Positions 14,103-21,508 are shown, counted from the stretch's first letter. The stretch: 22,446 bases of DNA from an uncultured archaeon A07HN63 (GCA_000496215.1 KI543216.1:31658-54103), one strand, 5' to 3'. A program made the numbers and translations. Notes: generated by a model not told the origin, from the sequence alone.

Positions 14103-15119
14103 ATGCCACAACCAAGCAGACCACGCAAAGGCTCGCTGGGCTACAGCCCCCGCACGCGTGCGGACTCGGAAGTCCCACGTATTCGCTCGTGGCCTGACGA
14201 CGACGGCGCACCCGCGCCGCAGGGTTTCGCCGGCTACAAGGCCGGGATGACCCACGTCGTCATGGTCAACGACGAGGCCAACTCCTCGCGTGAGGGGATG
14301 GAGGAATCCGTTCCCGTCACGGTCGTCGAGGTGCCGCCAATGCGGGCGGTCGCGCTCCGAGCCTACGAAGACACGCCGTACGGACAGAAGCCGGTGACCG
14401 AGGTCTGGGCGACCGAGTTCCACGACGAACTCGACCGCGCCCTCGACCTCCCGGCCGAAGACACCTTCGAGGAAGACTCGAAGGCCCTCAGAGACGAACT
14501 CGACGCCGGCACCGTGGACGATCTGCGGTTTATCACCCACACCGTGCCGGTCGACAACCCGAACGTTCCCAAGAAGAAACCCGACATCATGGAGACGCGC
14601 ATCGGTGGCGGCTCGCTCGACGAGCGCGCCGATTTCGCACTCGACCTCCTCGAAGACGGCGGCGAACACAGTGCCGACGACGTGTTCCGCGCCGGCGAGT
14701 TCCTCGATGTCTCGGGGATCACGAAGGGGAAAGGCACCCAGGGTCCCGTCAAGCGATGGGGCGTCCAGAAACGGAAGGGCAAACACGCCCGGCAGGGCTG
14801 GCGACGACGGATCGGTAACCTCGGTCCGTGGAACCCATCCCGGGTCCGTTCGACGGTGCCACAGCAAGGACAGACCGGCTACCAGCAGCGAACCGAGCTC
14901 AACAAACGCCTGCTCGACATCGGCAACGGTGACGACGCCTCCGTCGACGGCGGTTTCGTCAACCACGGCGAGGTCGAGGGCAACTACGTGCTCATCAAAG
15001 GGTCGCTGCCGGGGCCGAACCAACGGCTGCTGCGGTTCCGCCCGGCCATCCGGCCGAACGAGCAGCCGCGCCTCGATCCCGAGGTGCGGTACGTCTCGAC
15101 CGCATCCAATCAGGGCTAA
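14103..15119 (+). CDS. rpl3: 50S ribosomal protein L3 (uL3)
   Basis: The protein is 338 residues. The archaeal N-terminus PQPSRPRKGSLGYSPRTRA, the segment DVSGITKGKGTQGPVKRWGV (about 199-218) and the long extension KHARQGWRRRIGNLGPWNPSRV that reaches the peptidyl transferase centre are all recognisable. It binds 23S rRNA and helps assemble the large subunit. GGAGTGA lies about eight bases before the ATG, within the end of the previous gene, and can serve as the ribosome binding site. Two bases separate it from rpl4. Confidence 0.98.
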   Translation: MPQPSRPRKGSLGYSPRTRADSEVPRIRSWPDDDGAPAPQGFAGYKAGMTHVVMVNDEANSSREGMEESVPVTVVEVPPMRAVALRAYEDTPYGQKPVTEVWATEFHDELDRALDLPAEDTFEEDSKALRDELDAGTVDDLRFITHTVPVDNPNVPKKKPDIMETRIGGGSLDERADFALDLLEDGGEHSADDVFRAGEFLDVSGITKGKGTQGPVKRWGVQKRKGKHARQGWRRRIGNLGPWNPSRVRSTVPQQGQTGYQQRTELNKRLLDIGNGDDASVDGGFVNHGEVEGNYVLIKGSLPGPNQRLLRFRPAIRPNEQPRLDPEVRYVSTASNQG

Positions 15120-15121
15120 CT

Positions 15122-15868
15122 ATGCAGGCAACAGTACGCGATCTGGACGGCGACGACGCGGGCTCGATCGACCTCCCCGAGGTCTTCGAGACGCCGCTCC
15201 GTCCCGACCTGATCAAACGAGCAGTCGTCGCCGCACAGGCAAACCGGAAGCAGGACTACGGTGCCGACGAGTTCGCCGGGCTGCGAACGCCCGCCGAATC
15301 GATGGGTAGCGGTCGCGGGATGTCCCACGACCCACGACAGGACGGCGTCGTGAAACGCGTTCCGCACGCCGTCGGTGGGCGACGCGCCCACCCGCCGAAA
15401 CCCGAGAAGGACCGCGGCAAATCCATCAACCAGAAGGAACGGCAGCTGGCGACCCAGTCGGCGATCGCGGCAACCGCCGACGCCGAAACCGTCGCCGACC
15501 GTGGTCACGCCTTCGACGACGACCTCGACCTCCCGCTCGTCGTGAGCGACGAGTTCGAGGACCTCGTCAAAACGCAGGAGGTCGTCGGCCTGCTCGAATC
15601 GCTCGGCGTTGCCGACGACATCGAGCGCGCCGACGAGGGCAAGACGGTACGGGCCGGTCAGGGAACGACCCGCGGCCGGAAGTACCAGCAGCCCAAATCG
15701 ATCCTCTTCGTGACCGGCGACGAGCCGTCGAAAGCCGCCCGCAATCTCGCGGGCGCCGACGTGGCGACCGCCGAGGAGGTCAACGTCGAGGATCTCGCGC
15801 CCGGAACGCATCCGGGCCGACTCACGATCTTTACCGAGAGCGCGATCGAGGAGGTGGCTGACCGATGA
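15122..15868 (+). CDS. rpl4: 50S ribosomal protein L4 (uL4)
   Basis: The protein is 248 residues, the usual archaeal length. It shows MQATVRDLDGDDAGSIDLP at the start, then the long loop with GRGMSHDPRQ and VGGRRAHPPKPEKDRGKSINQKE that lines the exit tunnel, and the archaeal core RALTVAD-like end GTHPGRLTIFTESAIEEV. It binds 23S rRNA. It overlaps rpl23 by four bases (ATGA), so translation of the two is coupled. Confidence 0.98.
   Translation: MQATVRDLDGDDAGSIDLPEVFETPLRPDLIKRAVVAAQANRKQDYGADEFAGLRTPAESMGSGRGMSHDPRQDGVVKRVPHAVGGRRAHPPKPEKDRGKSINQKERQLATQSAIAATADAETVADRGHAFDDDLDLPLVVSDEFEDLVKTQEVVGLLESLGVADDIERADEGKTVRAGQGTTRGRKYQQPKSILFVTGDEPSKAARNLAGADVATAEEVNVEDLAPGTHPGRLTIFTESAIEEVADR
15850..15856 (+). 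promoter_or_regulatory. strong ribosome binding site of rpl23
   Basis: GGAGGTG, complementary to the 3' end of 16S rRNA, stands eight bases before the rpl23 ATG inside the end of rpl4 and fixes that start. Confidence 0.6.
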
Positions 15869-16119
15869 ACTCGATTCTCAAACACCCGCTGGTGACAGAG
15901 AAGGCGATGGACGAGATGGACTTCCAGAACAAGCTCCAGTTCATCGCCCACATCGACGCCGACAAACCAGAGATCAGCAACGAGGTCGAGGAGCGCTACG
16001 ACGTGACCGTCGTGAACATCAACACGCAGATCACGCCGGACGCCGAGAAGAAAGCGACGATCACACTGAGCGAGGAGGACGACGCCACTGACGTCGCCTC
16101 CAGAATCGGGGTGTTCTAA
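15865..16119 (+). CDS. rpl23: 50S ribosomal protein L23 (uL23)
   Basis: The protein is 84 residues, the short archaeal form. It begins MNSILKHPLVTEKAMDEM and contains VEERYDVTVVNINTQITPDAEKKATI, the binding face for 23S rRNA domain III. It lies at the tunnel exit and contacts the signal recognition particle and SecY. Start is fixed by GGAGGTG eight bases upstream and the overlap with rpl4. One base separates it from rpl2. Confidence 0.98.
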   Translation: MNSILKHPLVTEKAMDEMDFQNKLQFIAHIDADKPEISNEVEERYDVTVVNINTQITPDAEKKATITLSEEDDATDVASRIGVF

Positions 16120-16120
16120 G

Positions 16121-16849
16121 ATGGGACGACGCATTCAGGGACAACGACGCGGCCGTGGTGGCCCGACGTTCCGCGCGCCATCACACCGCTACAAGGCCGA
16201 ACTGTCGCACAAGAAATCCGAAGAGACAGACACCATCACCGGCGAGGTCGTCGACATCGAACACGACCCCGCACGGAGTGCGCCACTCGCCGATGTGGCG
16301 TTCGACGACGGCGACCGACGGCTCATCCTCGCTCCCGAGGGAATCACCGTCGGCGAGACCATCGAGATCGGCGTCTCCGCCGAGATCAAGCCCGGGAACA
16401 CGCTGCCGCTCGGCGAGATTCCCGAGGGCGTCCTCGTCTGCAATGTCGAGAGCTCCCCCGGTGACGGCGGAAAGTTCGCCCGGTCGACGGGTGTCTCCGC
16501 CCAGCTGATGGCACACGACCGCGATGTCGCGGTTATCCAGCTACCGAGCGGCGAGGTCAAACGGCTCAGCCCCGAGTGTCGCGCCACGGTCGGCGTTGTC
16601 GCCGGCGGTGGCCGGACCGAGAAGCCGTTCGTCAAGGCCGGCAACAAGTACCACAAGATGGCGGCTCGCGGGACGAAGTACCCCCGCGTCCGCGGTGTTG
16701 CGATGAACGCCATCGACCACCCATTCGGTGGCGGTGGCCGCCAGCACCCCGGACAGCCGAAATCGGTCTCGCGGGACGCCCCGCCGGGACGGAAGGTCGG
16801 CGACATCGCCTCGAAGCGAACCGGACGTAGCAGCAAAGGAGGCCAATAA
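16121..16849 (+). CDS. rpl2: 50S ribosomal protein L2 (uL2)
   Basis: The protein is 242 residues, typical for archaea. It begins MGRRIQGQRRGRGGPTFRAP and carries the C-terminal domain with RGVAMNAIDHPFGGGGRQHP (about 191-210), whose histidine region lies near the peptidyl transferase centre. It is a core 23S rRNA-binding protein needed for subunit association. The stop overlaps the start of rps19 by one base (TAATG). Confidence 0.98.
   Translation: MGRRIQGQRRGRGGPTFRAPSHRYKAELSHKKSEETDTITGEVVDIEHDPARSAPLADVAFDDGDRRLILAPEGITVGETIEIGVSAEIKPGNTLPLGEIPEGVLVCNVESSPGDGGKFARSTGVSAQLMAHDRDVAVIQLPSGEVKRLSPECRATVGVVAGGGRTEKPFVKAGNKYHKMAARGTKYPRVRGVAMNAIDHPFGGGGRQHPGQPKSVSRDAPPGRKVGDIASKRTGRSSKGGQ
16836..16842 (+). 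promoter_or_regulatory. strong ribosome binding site of rps19
   Basis: AAGGAGG stands six bases before the ATG at 16849. It matches the 16S rRNA 3' end well and fixes the start. Confidence 0.65.
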
Positions 16850-17271
16850 TGAGTTCTGAGTACCGAACCGGCCGTGAGGGTGAGTTCACCTACCGCGGCC
16901 ACACGCTCGACGAGCTGCAGGAAATGGAACTCGACGAGGTTGCGGAACTGCTCCCCGCGCGACAGCGGCGAACCATCACCCGTGGTCTCTCCGAGGAACA
17001 CGAGAAACTCCTCGACGAGGCAGCCGACAGCACGGCCGACGAGACGGCCGATAACCCGATCCGAACCCACCTTCGGGATATGCCGATCCTGCCGGGGTTC
17101 GTCGGGCTGACGTTCGCCGTCTACACCGGCCAGAGCTTCGAGCGTGTCGAGGTCGACCCCGAGATGATCGGGCACTATCTCGGCGAGTTCCAGCTCACCC
17201 GGAGCTCGGTCGAGCACGGACAGGCCGGGATTGGCGCGACCCGCTCCTCAAAGTTCGTGCCGCTCAAATGA
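16849..17271 (+). CDS. rps19: 30S ribosomal protein S19 (uS19)
   Basis: The protein is 140 residues. It opens MSSEYRTGREGEFTYRGHTLDEL and has the core IRTHLRDMPILPGFVGLTFAVYTGQSFE and the end LTRSSVEHGQAGIGATRSSKFVPLK. It binds 16S rRNA in the small-subunit head. The archaeal N-terminal part is longer than in bacteria. Overlaps the rpl2 stop (TAATG), with a strong ribosome binding site. Four bases separate it from rpl22. Confidence 0.98.
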   Translation: MSSEYRTGREGEFTYRGHTLDELQEMELDEVAELLPARQRRTITRGLSEEHEKLLDEAADSTADETADNPIRTHLRDMPILPGFVGLTFAVYTGQSFERVEVDPEMIGHYLGEFQLTRSSVEHGQAGIGATRSSKFVPLK

Positions 17272-17275
17272 TATC

Positions 17276-17743
17276 ATGGGAATCAACTACAGCGTCGAGG
17301 CCGACCCGGACGCCACCGCGAAAGCGATGCTTCGGGAGCGGCCCATCAGCCTGAAGCACAGCAAGGCCATCGCCCGCGAGATCAAGGGGATGCCCGTCAG
17401 CGAGGCCATCGACTACCTCGATGCGGTCATCGCCGAGGAGCGGTCGGTGCCGTTCAAGGAACACAACACGGGCGTCGGTCACCGCTCGGATATCGACGGC
17501 TGGGACGCCGGTCGCTACCCCGAGAAGGCCGCCAAGGACTTCAAGAAGCTGCTGGAGAACGGCCGCAACAACGGCGCCGAGCAGGGCTTCGACGGCCCCG
17601 CGATGGAGATCAGCCACGTCGCCCCCCACAAGGTGGGCGAGCGAACTGGTCGCCAGCCACGTGCCTTCGGGCGTGCCAGCGAGTGGAACACCACGCTCTG
17701 TGACGTCGAACTGGTGCTCGAAGCACCGGAGGAGGACGACTGA
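17276..17743 (+). CDS. rpl22: 50S ribosomal protein L22 (uL22)
   Basis: The protein is 155 residues, the archaeal length, from MGINYSVEADPDATAKAMLRE. The core reads ISLKHSKAIAREIKGMPVSEA and the beta hairpin that lines the exit tunnel includes GERTGRQPRAFGRASEWNT. It binds 23S rRNA. A longer in-frame start in the end of rps19 is rejected, since the family begins at MGINYS. It shares one base with the rps3 start. Confidence 0.97.
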   Translation: MGINYSVEADPDATAKAMLRERPISLKHSKAIAREIKGMPVSEAIDYLDAVIAEERSVPFKEHNTGVGHRSDIDGWDAGRYPEKAAKDFKKLLENGRNNGAEQGFDGPAMEISHVAPHKVGERTGRQPRAFGRASEWNTTLCDVELVLEAPEEDD

Positions 17744-18768
17744 TGGCTGACGAACAGCAGTTCATCGAGAACGGTCTCCAGCGCGCCCAGATTGACGAGT
17801 ACTTCCAAGACGAACTCGACCGGGCGGGCTACGGCGGGATGGACATCGCCAAAACGCCGATGGGGACCCAGATCGTCCTCAAGGCGGAGAAACCCGGCAT
17901 GGTCATCGGCAAGGGTGGGAAGAACATCCGCAGTATCACCGACACCCTCACCGATGAGTTCGGGATGGACGACCCACAGGTCGATGTCCAAGAGGTCGAC
18001 GAACCGGATCTCAACGCCCGGATCGTCGCCGACCGCCTCGCGAACGCGCTCGAACGCGGCTGGTACTTCCGGAAAGCCGGTCACACGACGATCGACCGGA
18101 TCATGGAAGCCGGCGCGCTCGGTGCCGAGATCGTCCTCAGCGGGAAGGTCACCGGCGCACGCTCACGCGTGGAGAAGTTCAACCGTGGCTACATCAAGCA
18201 CAACGGCGAACCCGCCCAGGATGTCGTCGACGAGGGGCAGGGCGTCGCCGTGATGAAGCTCGGTGCGATCGGCGTGACAGTGAAGATCATCCCGCCGGGT
18301 GCGACACTGCCCGACGACTTCGCTGTCGCCGACGACGCCGATATCGACCCCGTCGAGCAGGTCGTCGACGGCGACGACGAGAGCGTCGAGGAGCTGCTGG
18401 AGGGCGAGCCCGACGAGGAGGACGCCGCCCCCGCAGCCGACGACGATGTCGAGGTCCCCGACGAGGACCCCGCCGAGGCAATCGACGAGGAGATCGTCGA
18501 GGAAGTCATCGACGAGGCCGACGAGGAGTCGGCTGCCGACGATGACGCGACGACGCTGCCGACGCCGACACGGCCGACGAGGCCGATGCTGGCGACGACA
18601 GCGACGACGATGAGTCGGCCGATGCTGACGATAGCGACTCCGTCGCCGACGAGGACCTCGACGAGGATGTTGCCGAGGAGGCAGCCGACCTCGTCGAAGA
18701 GATGGAGGACGCCGACGACGGCGACGCGACGACGCAGACGCCGACGAGAGACGGAGGCGGATGACTGA
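17743..18768 (+). CDS. rps3: 30S ribosomal protein S3 (uS3), with a frame-shifted acidic tail
   Basis: The product as read is 341 residues. The core is normal: N-terminal FIENGLQRAQIDEYFQDEL, a type-II KH domain with the loop GKGG (56-59), and VKIIPPGATLPDDF near 190. The protein binds 16S rRNA at the mRNA entry. From about residue 195 there is the usual haloarchaeal acidic tail. At residue 269 the reading frame changes from Asp/Glu/Ala to a Thr/Arg/Pro-rich stretch, ending with a run of arginines, but the last codons (ETEADD) are acidic again. The same DNA read in the other frames is acidic throughout, so three lost bases are likely (see findings). It overlaps rpl29 by one base. GGAGGAGG lies seven bases before its start. 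Confidence 0.95.
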   Translation: MADEQQFIENGLQRAQIDEYFQDELDRAGYGGMDIAKTPMGTQIVLKAEKPGMVIGKGGKNIRSITDTLTDEFGMDDPQVDVQEVDEPDLNARIVADRLANALERGWYFRKAGHTTIDRIMEAGALGAEIVLSGKVTGARSRVEKFNRGYIKHNGEPAQDVVDEGQGVAVMKLGAIGVTVKIIPPGATLPDDFAVADDADIDPVEQVVDGDDESVEELLEGEPDEEDAAPAADDDVEVPDEDPAEAIDEEIVEEVIDEADEESAADDDATTLPTPTRPTRPMLATTATTMSRPMLTIATPSPTRTSTRMLPRRQPTSSKRWRTPTTATRRRRRRRETEADD

Positions 18769-18974
18769 TGACGATTATTCATCCTGAAGAACTCCGCGAC
18801 ATGACGCCCGCCGAGCGGGAAGTCGAGCTCGAGGAGCTCGAAACTGAGTTGCTCAACGCGAAGTCCCTGCAGGCCGCCGGTGGCGTGCCAGAGGACCCGA
18901 GCAAGCTCAAGAAGCTCCGGCGAGCGATCGCGCGGATCAAGACGATCCAGCGCGAAGAGGGTGATCTCGAATGA
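18768..18974 (+). CDS. rpl29: 50S ribosomal protein L29 (uL29)
   Basis: The protein is 68 residues. The helical hairpin includes HPEELRDMTPAEREVELEEL, ELLNAKSLQAAGGVPEDPSK and the conserved end RRAIARIKTIQREEGDLE. It lies at the tunnel exit beside L23. After the TGA the same frame stays open for 24 codons and ends GDLDDAEDSEQ-stop, an acidic tail typical of these organisms. Its overlap with rps3 is one base. Confidence 0.96.
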   Translation: MTIIHPEELRDMTPAEREVELEELETELLNAKSLQAAGGVPEDPSKLKKLRRAIARIKTIQREEGDLE

Positions 18975-19048
18975 GATCACCGAAGTCGAACGGCGATTAG
19001 CCGTGAGACGGGCGATCTCGACGACGCTGAAGACAGCGAGCAATAACG
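18975..19048 (+). other. 74-base spacer between rpl29 and rnp1
   Basis: It is unusual in this otherwise overlapping operon. It may contain the decayed or displaced C-terminal end of L29: the rpl29 frame continues past the TGA as DHRSRTAISRET, then GDLDDAEDSEQ and a TAA at about 19044. No independent gene is convincing here. Confidence 0.35.
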
Positions 19049-19537
19049 ATGCCACTCACACCCGAGACACTCACGCAACACGAACTCATCGGCGTCCCGA
19101 TGCGGGTCGCCGACGCGCCCAACCCTGACCTTGTCGGGATCAGCGGCCGCGTCGTCAGCGAGACGATGCAGACGTTCGTGGTTGCGACGGACTCGGGTGC
19201 AAAACGCGTCCCCAAACAGGAGACGACGTTCGAGGTGGCACTCGATGTATCGATTGCCGACCGAACTGCAGGCCACACAGATGAAGCCGCCGAGTCCGGC
19301 GTGGACGACCACGCAACGGCCGCGCCAGCGGGGCGCGGTCGGGACTCGGGGAGACCGTCCAAACTCGGCGAGGATACTGCGGGGGTCCGCCCCCGTCAGT
19401 CTTCGCCGTCGGGATGTTCCGCAAACCCCTTCGAGGGTGGATGCGAGGGCGGTATCTACGTGACGGTGGATGGGAGCAGACTGCTCGCGCGGCCTGCCGA
19501 GCGAACTCAACGCACAGGAGATTCGAAATGGCGATAG
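19049..19537 (+). CDS. rnp1: ribonuclease P protein component 1 (Rnp1/Pop4/Rpp29)
   Basis: The protein is 162 residues. It has the Rpp29 fold: MPLTPETLTQHELIGVPMRV at the start, then PDLVGISGRVVSETMQTFVVATDSGAKRVPKQETTFEV in the first half, and the closing VTVDGSRLLARPAERTQRTGDSKWR. It works with other proteins and RNase P RNA to mature tRNA 5' ends. Between these blocks, about residues 73-137, lies a long low-complexity insert rich in Gly, Ser and Pro. Its DNA contains a 43-base imperfect palindrome (19366-19408). Archaeal relatives without the insert are near 100 residues. It overlaps rps17 by 10 bases. Confidence 0.93.
   Translation: MPLTPETLTQHELIGVPMRVADAPNPDLVGISGRVVSETMQTFVVATDSGAKRVPKQETTFEVALDVSIADRTAGHTDEAAESGVDDHATAAPAGRGRDSGRPSKLGEDTAGVRPRQSSPSGCSANPFEGGCEGGIYVTVDGSRLLARPAERTQRTGDSKWR
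19366..19408 (+). repeat. imperfect palindrome within the rnp1 insert
   Basis: The arms are CGGCGAGGATACTGCGGGGG (19366-19385) and CCCCCGTCAGTCTTCGCCG (19390-19408). Most positions pair, separated by four bases, and could form a strong hairpin in the mRNA. Confidence 0.6.
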
Positions 19538-19869
19538 GACTTGACGTTCCGATGCCTTCGGAACCCGAAAACCCGGAGGCGTATGACTACGAGACGTGTC
19601 CGTTCTACGGACAGCTACCCGTTCGAGGCCAGACCCGCAGTGGGACTGTCGTCTCGACGGAGATGGCAAAGACCGTCATCGTCGAGCAGGAGTACGACGT
19701 GTTCGTGCCGAAATACGACCGGTACATGAAACGCCGGTCCCGTATTCCGGCCCACGTTCCCGGCGTACTCGACGGACTCGACGACGGTGACGAAGTAACA
19801 ATCGCGGAGACCCGCCCGCTGTCGAAGACGAAATCACACGTCGTCGTCGAAGTTGGAGGCGATGCCTGA
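19528..19869 (+). CDS. rps17: 30S ribosomal protein S17 (uS17)
   Basis: The protein is 113 residues from MAIGLDVPMPSEPENPEAYD, with the family block TCPFYGQLPVRGQTRSGTVV and then the very conserved DVFVPKYDRYMKRRSRIPAH, followed by ETRPLSKTKSHVVVEV. It binds 16S rRNA helices in the body of the small subunit. The start lies inside the last codons of rnp1. AGGAG seven bases upstream fits as ribosome binding site. One base is shared with rpl14. Confidence 0.97.
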   Translation: MAIGLDVPMPSEPENPEAYDYETCPFYGQLPVRGQTRSGTVVSTEMAKTVIVEQEYDVFVPKYDRYMKRRSRIPAHVPGVLDGLDDGDEVTIAETRPLSKTKSHVVVEVGGDA

Positions 19870-20266
19870 TGGAGGCCCTCAAAGCCGACGTGACGCAGGG
19901 CCTCGAAAAGGGCTCGCTGATCACGTGTGCCGACAACACCGGCGCACGCGAGCTACGCGTCATCAGCGTTGCGGGCTACTCCGGAGTCAAGAATCGACAC
20001 CCCAAAGCAGGGCTTGCCGACAAGGTGACCGTCTCGGTCACCAAGGGCACGCCCGAGATGCGGCGGCAGGTGCTGGAGGCGGTCGTCGTCCGCCAGCGCA
20101 AGCCGATCCGCGACCGGACGGCGTTCGCGTCAAATTCGAGGACAACGCGGCCGTCCTCATCGACGAGAACGAGGAGCCGCGCGGGACCGAGATCAAGGGC
20201 CCCGTCGCACGCGAGGTCGCCGAACGCTTCGGGAGCATCGCATCCGCCGCAACCATGATCGTATAG
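19869..20266 (+). pseudogene. rpl14: 50S ribosomal protein L14 (uL14), apparent frameshift
   Basis: The first part (19869 to about 20111) reads MEALKADVTQGLEKGSLITC to RQRKPIR, as in haloarchaeal uL14. The rest stands in another frame: PDGVRVKFEDNAAVLIDENE to REVAERFGSIASAATMIV, ending with TAG at 20266. Haloarchaeal proteins have KPIRRPDG at this joint, and the DNA fits this if one C is missing after 20111 (CGC-C-GACCGG). Joined, the protein has about 132 residues, the usual length, and forms part of the inter-subunit bridge. Because the gene is essential and single-copy, a sequencing error is more likely than a true pseudogene. Without correction the first frame runs on to 20258 with an Arg/Ser-rich end. 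Confidence 0.95.
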
Positions 20267-20267
20267 C

Positions 20268-20630
20268 ATGAGTGAGCAACCACACAAACAGCGACAGGCG
20301 ACCGCAACCGCGTCGCTTCACGAGCGACACGAGCAGGTCAAATCCCCGCTGTCGGGCGATCTCCGCGAGGAGTACGACCAGCGTAGCGTCCGCGTCAACG
20401 CGGGCGACACGGTCGAGGTCCAGCGCGGCGATTTCGCCGGCACCGAGGCCGAGGTCCTGCAGGTCGACCTCAAGGACGCCGAGATTCACGTCGAAGACGT
20501 GGTCATCGAGAAGGCCGACGGGGAGGAGGTTCCCCGGCCGCTCGACGCCAGCAACGTCACCGTGACCGCGCTGGATCTTGAGGACGACCGCCGTGAGGCG
20601 CGGCTTCGCGGCGAGGAGGATAGCGAATGA
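20268..20630 (+). CDS. rpl24: 50S ribosomal protein L24 (uL24)
   Basis: The protein is 120 residues, normal for archaea. It contains LHERHEQVKSPLSGDLREEYDQRSVRV, then the KOW motif NAGDTVEVQRGDFAGTEAEV (about 44-63) that contacts 23S rRNA, and an acidic end RLRGEEDSE. It initiates large-subunit assembly. ATGA overlap with rps4e. One base separates it from rpl14. Confidence 0.97.
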   Translation: MSEQPHKQRQATATASLHERHEQVKSPLSGDLREEYDQRSVRVNAGDTVEVQRGDFAGTEAEVLQVDLKDAEIHVEDVVIEKADGEEVPRPLDASNVTVTALDLEDDRREARLRGEEDSE

Positions 20631-21508
20631 GCAACCACCAGAAACGACTGTCGGTCCCGAACTCGTGGCCGGTCGAGCGGAAGACCGAGACCTACACCGT
20701 GAAAGCGGGCGCAGGCCCACACGGCGAGGACGGCGTCCCGCTGCTCGTCCTGCTGCGGGACGTGCTCGGCTACGTCGACTCGAAGAAGGAGGCGCGCTAC
20801 GCGCTGAATCAGGACTCGGTGCTCGTCAACGGGGACGCGATCAGTGACGAACGCCGACCGATCGGCATGTTCGACATCATCGCGTTCACCGAACGCGAGG
20901 AGTACTACCGGGTCTTCCCCGACGAGGGCGGTCGGCTCGCGCTGACGCCCGTCGATGCCGATGCGGCCGGCAGCCGCCTCGGGAAGATCATCCGCAAGGA
21001 GCAGGTCACCGGCGGTGCGTTCCAGCTGACCCTCCACGACGGCACGAACATCCGCGTCGACGACGCCAGCGAGTACACCCCAAACGACTCGCTTGTCATC
21101 GACAACGAGGACAAGTCGGTCGTCGCCCACTTCGTCTACGAGGAGGGCGCGCTCGTCACCGCTGTCGACGGCCAGCACGCCGGCGACATCGGCACCGTCG
21201 ACGAGATCGTCGTCACACAGGGCAGCGGGGACAACACCGTCCACGCGACCAACGACGACGGCGGCTTCGAGACGATCGAGGACTACGTCGTCGTCATCGA
21301 CGAGAACTTCACCGACGACGACGGTGACGCGGTCGACGAAGCCGACGACGCAACCGACGACGACGCTGAGGCTGATGCGGACGAGGCAGAGGCTGACGCC
21401 GACGAGGCAGACGCCGATGCTGGCGACGCTGACGCCGATGCGGACACAGCGGATGAACCAGCAGACGCCGAAGAAGACGACGAAACACAGGAGGCTGATG
21501 CGGAATGA
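20627..21508 (+). CDS. rps4e: 30S ribosomal protein S4e (eS4)
   Basis: The protein is 293 residues. This protein is found in archaea and eukaryotes only. It has an S4-type RNA-binding region (YVDSKKEARYALNQDSVLVNG, near 45-65) and a KOW motif near 170-190 (VDGQHAGDIGTVDEIV). From about residue 230 there is a tail almost entirely of Asp, Glu and Ala, near 60 residues and of low complexity, longer than in most relatives known to me. GAGGAGGA stands seven bases before the ATG. It overlaps rpl24 and rpl5 by four bases each. Confidence 0.97.
   Translation: MSNHQKRLSVPNSWPVERKTETYTVKAGAGPHGEDGVPLLVLLRDVLGYVDSKKEARYALNQDSVLVNGDAISDERRPIGMFDIIAFTEREEYYRVFPDEGGRLALTPVDADAAGSRLGKIIRKEQVTGGAFQLTLHDGTNIRVDDASEYTPNDSLVIDNEDKSVVAHFVYEEGALVTAVDGQHAGDIGTVDEIVVTQGSGDNTVHATNDDGGFETIEDYVVVIDENFTDDDGDAVDEADDATDDDAEADADEAEADADEADADAGDADADADTADEPADAEEDDETQEADAE
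21367..21450 (+). repeat. low-complexity acidic repeat in the rps4e tail
   Basis: Imperfect repeats of GCNGACGCCGACGAGGCAGA-like units encode Ala/Asp/Glu. This is prone to slippage and to sequencing error, but here the frame is intact. Confidence 0.5.

Noticed and set aside
18189..19055. Long minus-strand frame opposite rps3 and rpl29, rich in serine
   Set aside because: The serine runs are the complement of the GAC/GAG codons of the S3 tail, so the frame is an artefact of that composition.
20038..21244. Minus-strand frames opposite rpl14 to rps4e
   Set aside because: Complement of well-conserved ribosomal genes; no independent evidence.
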